Virus record (IMG/VR): IMGVR_UViG_3300008117_000092
Coordinates: 1-59,782 of that record
DNA: 59,782 nucleotides
Strand: one strand, 5' to 3'
Origin: a virus
The notes beneath the pieces are model-generated. The model saw only the letters and a program-made list of their open reading frames with translations. It was not told the DNA's origin and did not search any database. Shown here piece by piece: positions 42,401-52,700 of the stretch. A program made the translations under genes and the position numbers. Positions within the stretch are counted from its first letter, which is position 1. Every line of letters begins with the position of its first letter.

Positions 42401-45400
42401 GTAGTTATAATTTGCACAGAGCTCGACCTCGGATAGTCTAAGGTATAAGCAAAAACTTTATCAGATCCTGGCATAGCCAAGCTTGCGCCAAACTGATCTC
42501 CTGCACCAGGCGTGTCATTGGCCAATATTTGTATTAAAATTTGATTTTCAAATATGTACACAGCGCCGCCAGCCAATGAATCAGGAGCGCCTACAGCAAC
42601 GAAGCTAACACCGTCTACGGTAGCTGTGGCAATAACTTTACCAAAACTATCCAAATTAGCATTAGCGCCGGAAAGGAAACCAGATGCATCCCATGTGTTT
42701 GAAATATTTCTAGCAAATACACTTACTCTTCCTGCACCACTATCAGGGGCACCGCCATATAAAAATAAAGCGTTGTTGTCGAATGCAACTGATCTACCAA
42801 AATGATCGTTACCCACATATTGGCTTGATCCCAATTGAATTTTGTCTTCGTATTCCCATGGATCAGTTTTTCTATATACTCCCCAATTGCCTTGACTGTC
42901 TAAGTTTTCTACCCAAACAGTATCATTAGTGATCCAACCTTCGTAAGGTATATTGTTTACTAGATCGACAGGAGTATCATATACACTACTTTGTAATTTG
43001 TATAAAATACCGTTGCCTATTACTGCCTCGTTGTCAATAAGCTCTTGTAAATTTTTCGCAATAGTAATTAAAATTCTATCACTGTCAATCACATAATCTA
43101 CTTTATAGATACCGTCGTATCTATCATCAAATTTGGTAAGTGCTACTAGATCATTGACTTGTAAACCATGCGGAACGTTCATGCCTAGCTCTGCCTGAGA
43201 TCCTACATTATATCTTAAAAGGAACGGTATTCCAGGTATGTTAGTGGCTCTAAACACATTCCATTGATTGTTTAAATCTTTGGCAGCCCATATGGTATAT
43301 CCAACCCCAATATCTGAAACAAATGTTGATTCACTGGTATCTTTAATATCAAAAACTGTTGCGTCAACATCGTCAAGATTGACAAATCCAGCCACAGGCA
43401 GTGGTTTTAATTCTGGAGGTTCATTTCTATTTTCAACTCGTAAAAAATCAGATGTAAAACTACCACTTCGCTTGTAAACATCAATTTCCGTAAACGACTT
43501 GACATCAGTCTGAGGATTAGATGCAACATCTACCAATTGAAATACCGCAGGATTGTTATCAAACTCTGAATCAGAAAGTACGAATTCAATAAATTGATTT
43601 ATGTCTGTGGAACCATACTCGCCAACTCTCACTGCCCAATTTTCATACAAGTTTAAAGGACTAGTATCCAAGTTGTTAAATGTGGCTCCTTTTAAAGCAT
43701 TGATTGCGTTTAAAGATCCGCCTTGTTTTATTAAGCCTTGATAAAATTTACTTTGAGTAGTGACGTCAATACCTAGATTTGTAAAATATTGTCTAGGTCT
43801 AAATCCAATTAATCCATTACTGAACAACTGAATTTCTTCATTGATAGGTTGATCATTGATATCGTAAAAACGAAGTGACTGGGCTGCATTTGTTGCCAGG
43901 TTGTTCAAAATACCAGTTTTTATTTCATTGTTGGCCAATAACTCCCAACTTTTAACTTGAAAACTATCAGCTGCACTGATGTTTTCTAAAGCAGCATAGT
44001 ATCTTTGCTTGTAATTAATTATAGTACCTTTGAGGTAATCTACTCCGGGCGACCACTCAGTTATTTCGTCGCTGCTGTAAATGTAGCCTGGCAATTCTAA
44101 ACTGCCGTTCCATTGACTGGTTTTTGCGCCGACCATTTTAATTCTATATTGTCTATTTCCAGATTCTGGAAGATAAATTACGTCCCTGAAAACAGTAACA
44201 TTATCTAGAATTAAAATATGTTCGTACTGCACTAGATTTAGTTCAGCGAATCCAATTGTTTGATTTGATATTGCACGAACAACAAATTCGTTGGTATCTC
44301 TAACAATTGTAAAGTTATTTTTCACAATTGGTTTGTAATTCACATCCATTAGCCTACTACCAGTTGGCGTATTAACTATCTCGTCAACCTGTGAATTGGA
44401 ACTAGTAATTTTCAACGTGTCGGATATAGGGCTGAGAACTATAATGTTTCCAGATTTCCAACCTTGGCTAGTCCAATATAAAAATTCTTTGGCGCTTAAC
44501 ACCCAATTTTTAACTTCGTTCAGTAAGTTTTCTCTATCATCAAATGTGAATCCTTGAGATAAGAGGTACCTTTGGTAACTAATTAAAAAGTCAACAACTT
44601 GCTGTGTTGTACTATATTCAAATCCATAAGGAATAGTTTGTACAATTCTTCTTGAATCTTTAAACACAGTAGCAGACTTACCACTTACATTTATTTTGTA
44701 AGCATTGTTATTTTCTAAACTAGGAATAATCCTGAAATAAGGATCATTGGTATTATATCCACTCACTGTATATCCATTTGCAGTTTTTTCCACAATTACA
44801 GCAGAATAAACTATTTTTGCAAGAGGTGCTCCTTTGTATAATTCAATAGAATAATTTTCGTCAGGAATAATGATGCTGTCATTGATACTGCTTGGGCTAA
44901 CCTGTTCAGCTAGTAATTCTAAGAATTTTTTATCTGAATACCCTGCCATCTTGTAGCATAACTGAACTGATATGTTATTCAATATGTTTTTGACATAATC
45001 ACTGGCATCGCTTATGCCAGTATTTTTTACATAATCTCTTATCCAGTTCACATAACCTGCACTTCGATTTATTGTGCCGCTGGAATCAGTGTAACCGTTG
45101 ACTCTTATGCTGGTTGGTTGTAAGTGCTTGTTATTGTCAACATCTAAAAATTGGCCAAGCACATCATTTCTATAGTATTTTTTTACATCAGACAATAATG
45201 AAAAATAACGTGCTGGTTTACCAATTGCTAAGGCATATTGAACAGCATATGGAAAATCACTGCTTCTACGCCAACTTAATTCAGTTGGTCCAATATCGCC
45301 AACTGCATAACTGGTATTTGCTTTGTCGCTTGAAAAATCTGTTACCAAAAATTCCGAAGGGGGTCTTAGATTTCCGCTGTCATCGACTGGAATAATTGAG

Positions 45401-48400
45401 GTAAGTCCTGGGCGACTATACCTTAGATCAATGCCGGCACGAGCTCCGCTGTGAATGTATCCTGATTCTAAATCGCTCCAGAGTACAAAGTTCCCGCCGG
45501 TATAAGGAGCAGGTCCATACCTATCATTCCAATAGTCGGGCTTTTGACTAAATCCTAACATTTCCCAGGGATGAGTATGTGGGCGATCTGTATCAAAGAA
45601 ATATCTGAATACACTACGCCAAGTACCTGGTAAATTTTCTGCGTTAACAACATCTTTGAATTTTTTGTAATTCCATGTAAAAGCATCTGACGCGGTAAAC
45701 ACATCATTGGTAGTGTAATCAACTCTGTTGGTGCCTACCCATCGTAAAAAACTTTGGCTTAACAAATGGTTGTATTCATTTAGTGTGTAATCTAAGATTC
45801 TAAATTTACCTGGAACATAATCGTTGATGTTAAACAAATTAATATCATACTCAACTTTGATATTGTTGTAAATTCTTCTTTCTAGTTCTAATAGAAAGGT
45901 ATCTCTGTGATCACCAAATGCTGGAGTAATACTACCGTCATGTCCTTGAATTACCTGTATTGGTGTTTGATAGGTATTGTCTAAATAAATTTCTGGAACA
46001 AATTTTGGGTACAATCCCAGTTTTGTTGGTGTTTCCGGAACATAACTACCGTCTGTGTTATTGTATTCTACAATCGTTAAAATATCATTATAAAGAAGAT
46101 TAAATGTATCTTGGATAACCACTGCTGGCCTGGTTTGATCAAAGTAATAATCTTGCTCTTTAACCAGTAATGTTTTTGATGTTACTCCATCTAGTGTGCG
46201 TGTAAGATACACAAAAACTGCTTTGTTACTGATAACATTATCTTGAAATATATTGGTAATTTCATAGGATCTTATATCAGTGTCAAAAACTTGGTAACTT
46301 GGCAAAGTTACTTTGTCATCGTCTCCGTGCGGAATCATATCACTGTAATACCAAGGAAAACTGTCGTTTTTAACAGCGTTGATGGTGGCCATTATTGCAT
46401 CAACAGATTCAGACACGTTATTGGTGTCAAGATCGAGGTTAACAGCAAGTTCTAAAAATTTTATTTTAAATTGATTGTATTCTTTAGATGCAAGTCTAAT
46501 CGAATCAATAAAATTAGCTACAGGATGATTGAGAAATAGACTAGAATATATTATAGGAGCACTTTGTTGCAAAATACTACCACCCCTAGCCGAGTATTTT
46601 ATATCTCTGATATTACTTTTGCCTGGTACTTCTCCAACAATGTCTAAACTGTTATTTTTGAATTCAATTAAATGATTTCTTACCTGACCTAGTGTTAGTA
46701 CATCAATATCTAAATTTAGACTGTTCACATCTAAATTTACAGGTATTTGATAAAATGCTGTATCTGACACAGCAGTTTTATTATAGATGCTAATAAAAAT
46801 AACATCATTTACTGTCAGTAAAGAAGGATCTATTAGAATAGCCAATTTATCAACAGCTTTTGTTATTGCAAATTTACCAACTGCTACTGGTTTGTTATTG
46901 ATCACAACTTTGATATTAGGAATTTCTACGCTGATGTCTGGTAGAATATCTACTGGAAATAAGTTTGTAGATCCGTCATAAACAAAATTAAAAATTTGAT
47001 ATTGTTTGCTAAAATTGTTATTAATTACCCAATTGTTAGTTCTAGTACTTGTAGATCTAGATAGATTTTTTTGTAAAAATCCAGTATTGATGTTGACAGT
47101 CTGAGCTATACCTCCTAATAAGAAATAGGTAAAAGTATCTAGGTTGAAATTGTTTTCAAATTCTATGTCTCCTTGAGTTAGCAAATTTTTATAACTAACC
47201 GGAAAACCTAATACACTGTCGTTGCTTCCTGTTCCTTCTTTGTAGGAAAATATTTTGGTGCCCAAAAACTGTGAACCGTTATAAACTGAAAAGTCGCTAA
47301 AACTGACACCATCACTGTTGATTACGTCAAACAAAGGAGGTTGGTTGACTGACGTTTTTTGTTGGCTTTCTATCCAATTGGTGCCATTGAAATGCCATTG
47401 TTTCTGTCCGTTTACACCGCTATTGACCACAATGGTGTGGCCTTCACTGACTAGAGCATCATTGGCTTCTTCAATATAGGCTCTATAAATTGATGTAACT
47501 GGTGAGGGAGTAGATGCCTCTACTATTGAAAACGTAAAAATTTTATTTCTGACCTCAAGATTTTCATCTTGACTGAAAATAATCCTGTCACCGTGCGTTA
47601 ATGTAAGAGACTGAACATCTGTGGCCGAACCAGTACCAGCGGTTGTTCCGGTGGCTGTGAATCTTACTTTGTATGCTGTGCCGGTAGTGCCCGTTTCTAT
47701 TCCAGTGGCTGTAAATACAGTGCCAGCAATACTGCTTGCTGCACCAATTGAAGTCCAATTAGTATTTCCTACCATGGCAATAATATATTGACTTCCTATT
47801 TCTAAACCAGCTGCAGAAATCAAAGATGCACCAACTGTGGACCAGTTGCTAGTTCCTAATGTAGTGATATCATAGGTTCTTCCTACAACAAGGTCTGACG
47901 AATTTCTAATTAAACTTATAGTGAGTTCAGTGGGTGGATCTGGCGGACCTGCCACAATAACACCTTGCACTTGTGTGTAAGCATTTGTAATCAAGTCGTC
48001 TAATATGTCAACTGGTGCTTTGGCTTCAGTTCCAAAATTAAATAATTGAATGTTTGGATAAAATTCTAAAATTGGTCGCTGTGCTCTATAACTTTGATTT
48101 AGGATCAAATCCGTATTATTGTATTCAGCTGTTTTTTCAATTACATTTACATGAAACCATCTATTGCTTCTTGACCAACCATTTAAATCAATACTACTTC
48201 TATTAATAGTAATGTAATCAAGAGATGCCAAGTTATTATTGTTATCTTCAGGGACTACCAAGTCAGCTTCTGCTATCAACTTGATTGAGTCGCCTACTCC
48301 TTCTACATAAAAAGTTTTATTTGCGTAAGATTCAGTAGCAGTAGAATCAAATTGTATTTTGAGACCATTGGTAAAAACTACGCCGTTTGGACTAACATAA

Positions 48401-49695
48401 TTCTTTTGACCAATTATATCTAAATCAGGATCAATTTCTGCCAATTCTAAATCAACCAATTGAATACCTCCAACTGCTTGATCAGTTTGATCGCTTTGGT
48501 AATATAAAAAACTTAGAGGGGCTGTAATCTGAGGAACTTCGTAATAAACATCTAATCTACTGTAGAATTCTTTACCAGCATTGGCAGCACCTGAAATTAC
48601 TCTAACCTTTTGTTCATTTAATACTGTGGTTTTTCTAGTTAGGTAGATTCTTGGTTTATCATCCTCGTCGTTGTATACTGAAATTTGATAAACATCGTTT
48701 CTTTCATTAAACGGTATTAATACGTCTTGATCTAAGTAAATTACATCATTTAAAACTCTAGCTGTATCGTGCCAGAAGACATCGTCTATGAAAGCAGTAT
48801 TAACAAAGATTAAACTGGCTCCATTTAGAGAAAACGTAGGACCATCAATTCCTCCCAGTAGGGTTTCAAGATCACTCAATAAACAACCTTGTAAAGACTG
48901 ATAGCTGTGATCAGTAGCATAATCTACAGTGTCAATTATTCTCATGTTAGTCCAATTAACTTGAGAATCTGCCAATGGTACCTGGAATATTACACTTCCT
49001 ACATCTTTGCCGTTATCAGTAACACCAAACACTGATCTAGTAGACAAGTTAGGCGCATTTATATCAGCGCCTAACGACCCAGGGCCAGATTGTATGTAAA
49101 ATTTATTTCCTGGTTCATTGATTTGAAACACATATCGTCCGCCCCTGGCCAATGTAATAATTGGATTTGGAGCTTGATTGAACCCGCTGAATTTATAGGT
49201 TTTTGATACAGAATCATATGTCACATCAAAAGTTTGCTGTAACGGAACTGTGCTTGCTGTCACTGTAACTGTGTCTGGACCGTTAGCTAACCAATAATAC
49301 TGAGCAAAATTTATTAATTTGTCTAAATCAATTTGAGGATCAAACGAATAATATTCACTATCAAATAAACGTGAATGATTATCACTTAATCCGCCGTAAA
49401 AATTTATTTTGTTTAATAGGTCAGTATAGGTTGTAACGAATTCTACATTACCAGTTACCGTATCTTTAATTATAACACTAGGTTCAAGTTGATAATCTTG
49501 TCTGTCTTTTGTAGGTTCACTAACATAACTGTCTGTGCTTCTATAAGAAGGTGCTAACTTTCTTCCAATGTATCCGTTTATTCTAGTAAAATCTGGTTCA
49601 CTTAATAACTGATCAGCGGTAGCGTGTAAGAACTTTCTATTCGTATCTGTTCTAAAAATCTCAGGTAAAAATTGTAAAGTTTTAAAAACAGCCAT
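36424..49695 (-). CDS. giant virion structural protein, 4423 aa (in gp7 position)
   Basis: One uninterrupted frame of 13,272 bases. It follows gp6 and precedes the 234-residue protein, as gp7 does in T4 (1032 residues), so it is probably a baseplate-peripheral protein of unusual size. Visible parts: an N-terminal domain (MAVFKTLQFLPEIFRTDTNR); two tandem V-G-x-x-Y-x-I modules at about 600-690; seven FG-GAP-like beta-propeller blades at about 2300, 2350, 2402, 2600, 2733, 2877 and 2968 (e.g. DSFGKVIA..VAVGAPDSLAG), with a GSGSGATF..GTGYTAADTLTI insert between blades 3 and 4; and a C-terminal quarter with NPGSGYTSTPNVFI and GERIYYY. Propellers bind partners or glycans. Shine-Dalgarno AGGAAA precedes the ATG. 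No frameshift is visible. Confidence 0.75.
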   Translation of the reverse strand: MAVFKTLQFLPEIFRTDTNRKFLHATADQLLSEPDFTRINGYIGRKLAPSYRSTDSYVSEPTKDRQDYQLEPSVIIKDTVTGNVEFVTTYTDLLNKINFYGGLSDNHSRLFDSEYYSFDPQIDLDKLINFAQYYWLANGPDTVTVTASTVPLQQTFDVTYDSVSKTYKFSGFNQAPNPIITLARGGRYVFQINEPGNKFYIQSGPGSLGADINAPNLSTRSVFGVTDNGKDVGSVIFQVPLADSQVNWTNMRIIDTVDYATDHSYQSLQGCLLSDLETLLGGIDGPTFSLNGASLIFVNTAFIDDVFWHDTARVLNDVIYLDQDVLIPFNERNDVYQISVYNDEDDKPRIYLTRKTTVLNEQKVRVISGAANAGKEFYSRLDVYYEVPQITAPLSFLYYQSDQTDQAVGGIQLVDLELAEIDPDLDIIGQKNYVSPNGVVFTNGLKIQFDSTATESYANKTFYVEGVGDSIKLIAEADLVVPEDNNNNLASLDYITINRSSIDLNGWSRSNRWFHVNVIEKTAEYNNTDLILNQSYRAQRPILEFYPNIQLFNFGTEAKAPVDILDDLITNAYTQVQGVIVAGPPDPPTELTISLIRNSSDLVVGRTYDITTLGTSNWSTVGASLISAAGLEIGSQYIIAMVGNTNWTSIGAASSIAGTVFTATGIETGTTGTAYKVRFTATGTTAGTGSATDVQSLTLTHGDRIIFSQDENLEVRNKIFTFSIVEASTPSPVTSIYRAYIEEANDALVSEGHTIVVNSGVNGQKQWHFNGTNWIESQQKTSVNQPPLFDVINSDGVSFSDFSVYNGSQFLGTKIFSYKEGTGSNDSVLGFPVSYKNLLTQGDIEFENNFNLDTFTYFLLGGIAQTVNINTGFLQKNLSRSTSTRTNNWVINNNFSKQYQIFNFVYDGSTNLFPVDILPDISVEIPNIKVVINNKPVAVGKFAITKAVDKLAILIDPSLLTVNDVIFISIYNKTAVSDTAFYQIPVNLDVNSLNLDIDVLTLGQVRNHLIEFKNNSLDIVGEVPGKSNIRDIKYSARGGSILQQSAPIIYSSLFLNHPVANFIDSIRLASKEYNQFKIKFLELAVNLDLDTNNVSESVDAIMATINAVKNDSFPWYYSDMIPHGDDDKVTLPSYQVFDTDIRSYEITNIFQDNVISNKAVFVYLTRTLDGVTSKTLLVKEQDYYFDQTRPAVVIQDTFNLLYNDILTIVEYNNTDGSYVPETPTKLGLYPKFVPEIYLDNTYQTPIQVIQGHDGSITPAFGDHRDTFLLELERRIYNNIKVEYDINLFNINDYVPGKFRILDYTLNEYNHLLSQSFLRWVGTNRVDYTTNDVFTASDAFTWNYKKFKDVVNAENLPGTWRSVFRYFFDTDRPHTHPWEMLGFSQKPDYWNDRYGPAPYTGGNFVLWSDLESGYIHSGARAGIDLRYSRPGLTSIIPVDDSGNLRPPSEFLVTDFSSDKANTSYAVGDIGPTELSWRRSSDFPYAVQYALAIGKPARYFSLLSDVKKYYRNDVLGQFLDVDNNKHLQPTSIRVNGYTDSSGTINRSAGYVNWIRDYVKNTGISDASDYVKNILNNISVQLCYKMAGYSDKKFLELLAEQVSPSSINDSIIIPDENYSIELYKGAPLAKIVYSAVIVEKTANGYTVSGYNTNDPYFRIIPSLENNNAYKINVSGKSATVFKDSRRIVQTIPYGFEYSTTQQVVDFLISYQRYLLSQGFTFDDRENLLNEVKNWVLSAKEFLYWTSQGWKSGNIIVLSPISDTLKITSSNSQVDEIVNTPTGSRLMDVNYKPIVKNNFTIVRDTNEFVVRAISNQTIGFAELNLVQYEHILILDNVTVFRDVIYLPESGNRQYRIKMVGAKTSQWNGSLELPGYIYSSDEITEWSPGVDYLKGTIINYKQRYYAALENISAADSFQVKSWELLANNEIKTGILNNLATNAAQSLRFYDINDQPINEEIQLFSNGLIGFRPRQYFTNLGIDVTTQSKFYQGLIKQGGSLNAINALKGATFNNLDTSPLNLYENWAVRVGEYGSTDINQFIEFVLSDSEFDNNPAVFQLVDVASNPQTDVKSFTEIDVYKRSGSFTSDFLRVENRNEPPELKPLPVAGFVNLDDVDATVFDIKDTSESTFVSDIGVGYTIWAAKDLNNQWNVFRATNIPGIPFLLRYNVGSQAELGMNVPHGLQVNDLVALTKFDDRYDGIYKVDYVIDSDRILITIAKNLQELIDNEAVIGNGILYKLQSSVYDTPVDLVNNIPYEGWITNDTVWVENLDSQGNWGVYRKTDPWEYEDKIQLGSSQYVGNDHFGRSVAFDNNALFLYGGAPDSGAGRVSVFARNISNTWDASGFLSGANANLDSFGKVIATATVDGVSFVAVGAPDSLAGGAVYIFENQILIQILANDTPGAGDQFGASLAMPGSDKVFAYTLDYPRSSSVQIITTSSATSYTLSEFATYPIDFVVNVITLNSQYFPYIDYTLGTATQGVTAFTSTGTATGSAATYTGVSATGGSGSGATFFVEKYFDVSSLVYEVILENAGTGYTAADTLTIPGTSLGGASPANDITVTVSTVGTVTNLTFTSPPTVGLEISILRRINKYSFFSSISGTSNSSYGSALACDTTGHIFAIGSSTATVDSLVNAGTVDTWHVTVAEIVTNGVTNTFTFPYNFGPVYRVYLNDELIYDITNAPAGVTPLYTVIGSNSIQYGDPGTPVLAPGNRIKVEFNQIIYDETIYPETVGLEGGKFGSLLAMCNSGCNLYVSSPNYKEANYISGLVTRCLNVGRVYGQIIGTVSNPTVTLGDQLSINNVIVTFTGTTLASVINNINGANIPGVTASNVDNKLKIISDVVVIAEKLNILNGKSSGTALSDLGIQQYKFVQTIKHPESIGETFGTSLTVDQTINTLAIGSNGADTAILTTFDANEGTATTFDGTGTKFVQLITDSGAVYLYNLMPNPYEDVDNPSLFAYSQKLSGPDLDTGFNFGAGIALRGEYLTVGVSNDYDIVPEGGSIYFYYNQNSKSGWTLIRNKEPRVDIGAVNSSFIYNTVNQNIIDFFDYLDPAKGKLLGVVEQELDFKEEYDPASYNSSNRSDTINNTNFYWSNKQVGKTWFDLSTVSFIDYEQGSIQYRVKNWGSLFPGSQVTVYEWVESDFLPSQYAISEGTGIARYADDSAYSSVTIVDPVTGIISQKYYYWVSGKTTVDVNRALRTLSSKSLESYITNPKDQDIPYLALLKPNAVAVYNITETLSGNDIAIHLNTSTVRNTNLIHNEWQLVQQGSDAQSIPQRVITKLKDSLSGFDINGYSIPDPLLTVQNKLGILNSPRQSLLLNRLPALQNYVETLNEILIRYPILLSRNPFSLYLNDPLPSSGFDTQTDNVDDLSYLDTEAYPNGYKVLITSDSTYEGRWSIYSFNSATDSFEVFKLQSYATTLFWTPTDWYAESFVNGKDINFTVNLYSDTQALLVSQGDYIKVLDSGQGTWLIYEVLADGSFDLIAAQNGTAQINSTVYDVSVGAGYDSIVYDTNQYDSQPVKELQNIYDSVYREILINDLSTEFNTLFLTLINYIFAEQKSPDWIFKTSFIDVFHNLRELAEFPNYVRDNQNFYNDYINEVKPYRTIVREYIPIYRKQDDAYGNWTDFDLPSAYDSQSRVYKSPDVANPADADLFTSELYSDWYDHYKFKVTDYIIGNIGLNYTLPPNVEITGGGGSGAAAITTIFGNGKISGITVTNPGSGYTSTPNVFINGDGVGATAYPLLKNEYYAPAGNLSLAYLSYNLVRSIDTTLKFDRVDYTSNLVVWQPNTAYANTIVVAGNTAVDASNVYITSGNIVVYNNQAFLATNANVTSQAVFDYTRYSKLDSGNVLLNAIDRVIAYYDPEVGMPGKNLSQLINGVSYPGNFVQGINFRANAFEVSSNIVSFNYEGLTIDSGNIAAFDFVNSGFEVDQSIRIEANVPFNFQNNGYFTIVNVSRDSMTLTGQPVESTWKILLDNPVTANVGDWITQANNTANAYVLESVVNSQYLSIIYATPAFAVSEGNAVTINGVTVASNIAEINTGGNVDVKISYLDLKDSLDSNIYSTYLDSNLGIRPQDINIVGGAYVDAYSSHAPEELIPGRLYDAVEMRVFSNTAGNTATYGYRVFQPMSANIEYTRISANATTTLSANLNLADDEILVVDASKLPTPGAELGNPGIVFINGERIYYYQKYDFAKMSTAVAWTANTNVPVNTLIALNSNVYLTKGNVYANANAYVNSANIQLIKLNSLRQLRRGVDGTGIANIILTGNTVSDSSSAQLIPNAQIFNPVTVSGNVKVTSDVTFKLTLSANITANIGDYITQFIGNTGNARILGSVISSNVVAVGNVTGIFQTAANLGTRVNIASLTNGVSSTTANVLSITTLGSIYANGNVVLSNTPLLRSNIWEQFGTTLENSTTLGAQFIRSEPSYIP

Positions 49696-49706
49696 TTTTT
49701 TTCCTA

Positions 49707-52700
49707 TTAACCAGTTATATTCAATTGTGCTGCTGTAATCGCAGGTATTATTTGTACATTATCCACTGTGGCTGCACTTACAAGTATCTCGTCGGGGTCC
49801 GCATTTATCTGATATAATGTACCAAATCTACTGTCAGTATTTGATGGAACTATAATAATACTGCTCACGTAAGGTACTAACGCAGTATGTAAATATGCGC
49901 TCAACTCACTGAAGTAAAATGTTTCGCCAAAGTCCCAGTTGTTAATGTCGAAGTATGTGTTAATGGCCGCGATAACTTGGCTTTTGACTTCGTTGTCACT
50001 TATTGTGAGATTTGGATTTTTGATCACTTTAAAAGTGGCTCGTAGTGCGGCGTCTGCTTTGTTACCAAATAATGGTTTAAACACCGCAGGATTATATATT
50101 ATACTATCACTAATAGTCTTAAGTGCTTCAATTGACCCAAACTCTGTTTTAAGCTCTGCAATTGAAGGCGCTGTAGGTTTACTTACTTTGTTACTTGTGT
50201 CAGACAAATAAGCAAAATAATCATTAGAATATGTTTTAGTAAGAATATAAAAATCAATCAGATTGTTAGGACTAGGATCAATTCTTCTATTATTGGGTGC
50301 GTTGTGTTTGTATTGAAACTTTAAATTTTGTCTTCCTACTCTAGCAATGTAATTAGATACTACTGTCAATGAGCTTCCTGTAGACTGGTAAAATGTAGGT
50401 CCATTTTCAGCTGGGACAGCCGCATCGCCAAGACTTGCATAAAAAATAGTTCCGGCTGCATACAAAGAAATATTATTTAAAATATCTGTTTTGGTTTGAA
50501 ATGTACCAACAATTTGCGTTTGATCCACTGGATCGTATCGTAAAAAATTATATTGATCAACAGATTCAATAAAGTAAACGTTTTTATTTTCAGGATTAAC
50601 AGATGGATCAACTAATTCTAAAAATAAATCAGGATCGTCGGGTACCTCATCTAAATTGTCATCTGGAAAAGTTATTTTAATTTTTCTGTTATCATCAATT
50701 CCATCTGCCCCTATAGCTCTATTCCAAATTCTATAGGTTTGACTGTAAAAAAGTGCGTTGCTAGAGTCCGGCTCGGTATTAATTCTTAGAACTTTAATAA
50801 AATCAACTAACGTGGTTGCAGTCCTACTGTCGTACACTCGTACATCGGGATCAAAGTAAAATCTTGTCTCTCTTTCACTTTGAAAATAATAATCTATACC
50901 TCTACTAATAGCAGTGTATTCACCATTGGCAAACGATAAACTAATAAACCAGCTGTTGTCTGCACCAGTTCCAGCAGTGCTGCCGGCGTTTGTTAAACTA
51001 AAACTACCTGAACCAAGATTTTGACTTTCAATAATTGTCCATGTCATGGTAGGTATATCGTATCTTAGTCCAAATGTTTTGTAACTTAAAATTTGTAAAA
51101 TAATACTGTTAATCAATGACTCTGGCCAGTCGTTCGCAAAAACGGGAATAATTTCACTTACAATTGCTCCAGTAGGCACAATCACACTTAGTGTGGCTGT
51201 AGATGATAACCCTGGATTGTTGTAGTCTATAATGCTGGCCCACAAACTTGTACGTTGATATTCTGTTTCTGGTGTCCCAGATTGTAATTGATTCTGTGCA
51301 TCAAAATATTTTCCAGCTGGTGCAATAAATTTCACCAAACTACCTTGAACTAAAAATGTATAGTTAGGACTTGTAAAAGTACCCGAACTACGTCCAGAAC
51401 TGGCAGAAGTTTGTGTCCATACACCCACTGTCGCCACAGTTCCTGTCCCAGTGCCCACGGCTGTGGCTTTGAAAATAGTGCCAACTGTGTTTGATGATGC
51501 TCCAAAACTTGTAAAATTGGTTGATCCTACACTTATGATTTTGTAGGTTGTTCCAACTACCATGCTTGTGGCCACAATAGTAGATCCTAGCGGACTGTTT
51601 CTAGTAGCAGTATTATAATATAAATGTCGCGTAGTGATACTTGAAATTAAAGGTTGAAGCGTGTTCCTAACAATAGCGTTTACTTCTGTTGTGCTAGTAA
51701 ACTGAAATACTTCTGTTTCTTCATAATCTTCTCGATAGATTACACCATCTTCAGCAAAAATATTTGTACTTGAATATTTTCCAGTTGCGTCTATAACATC
51801 AAGATATCTACTTACTCCCGAACTGGTCCTATTAGTTGCCTTTAATTTTAATATATTACTAAAGGTTGTAAATGGCAAAACATTGTAGTCTTCGCCAGTG
51901 ACCATGCGATTTTGTGTATAATACTGTTGAGGTGCTTTTGTTCTAATTTCATCAAGACTTTCTCTTGAGATCGCATTAGTTACTGTATATTGTAAACTAG
52001 CTCTAACAGTCAATGTTTCTGCTCGACCAGTTCTGCCTCTGTAAGGTAGAACTATTGTTATTCCTGACATTTCGTCTGGTGTAATTTTGTAAGTTAAGTT
52101 GTTACTGGTTCGATAGTAAACTCTGAAGCTGCCTACTGGAATATTTGTAAACGAGCCGTCGCCAAAAACTAAATCAATTTGATCATTTGCTCTTGATGCT
52201 ACGCTATAAAGATTTCGTTGGTCGGTATTGTTATAAATGACATTTATTCCATTCACAGCAGGAACTTGCGTCCAGAGTGTGTCCAAGTTTCCGCTTGATG
52301 TTAAACTATATAACCAAACATCGGTGTTATTAATATTATCAAAATTTACGTTAACAATACGATTTGACAAACTTTCAGTAATATTAAAATCTAATGAATT
52401 AAGCGCACCTTGTTTAAAATAGAAAAAATATCCAGTATTGTTACTTGAATTACCTTGATTGTCGTTTCTGTATAAAATATTAAACGAAGCAGATGTACTT
52501 GGTTCTGCCTCATAAATGTATTCCTGATTTAACGATGTAGCACTTACTGCTTCAAAGGGATAGGTCACACCAGCAATGCTGGTTGTAAATGGGTAAGTTG
52601 GTGTAATACCTGCTACAATATCTACAGCATATTCATCTGTTTTTATGCCATTGAGATTTTTTGTTGCTCCTGGTTTGCCAACTGCCTGATTAGCTACCAG

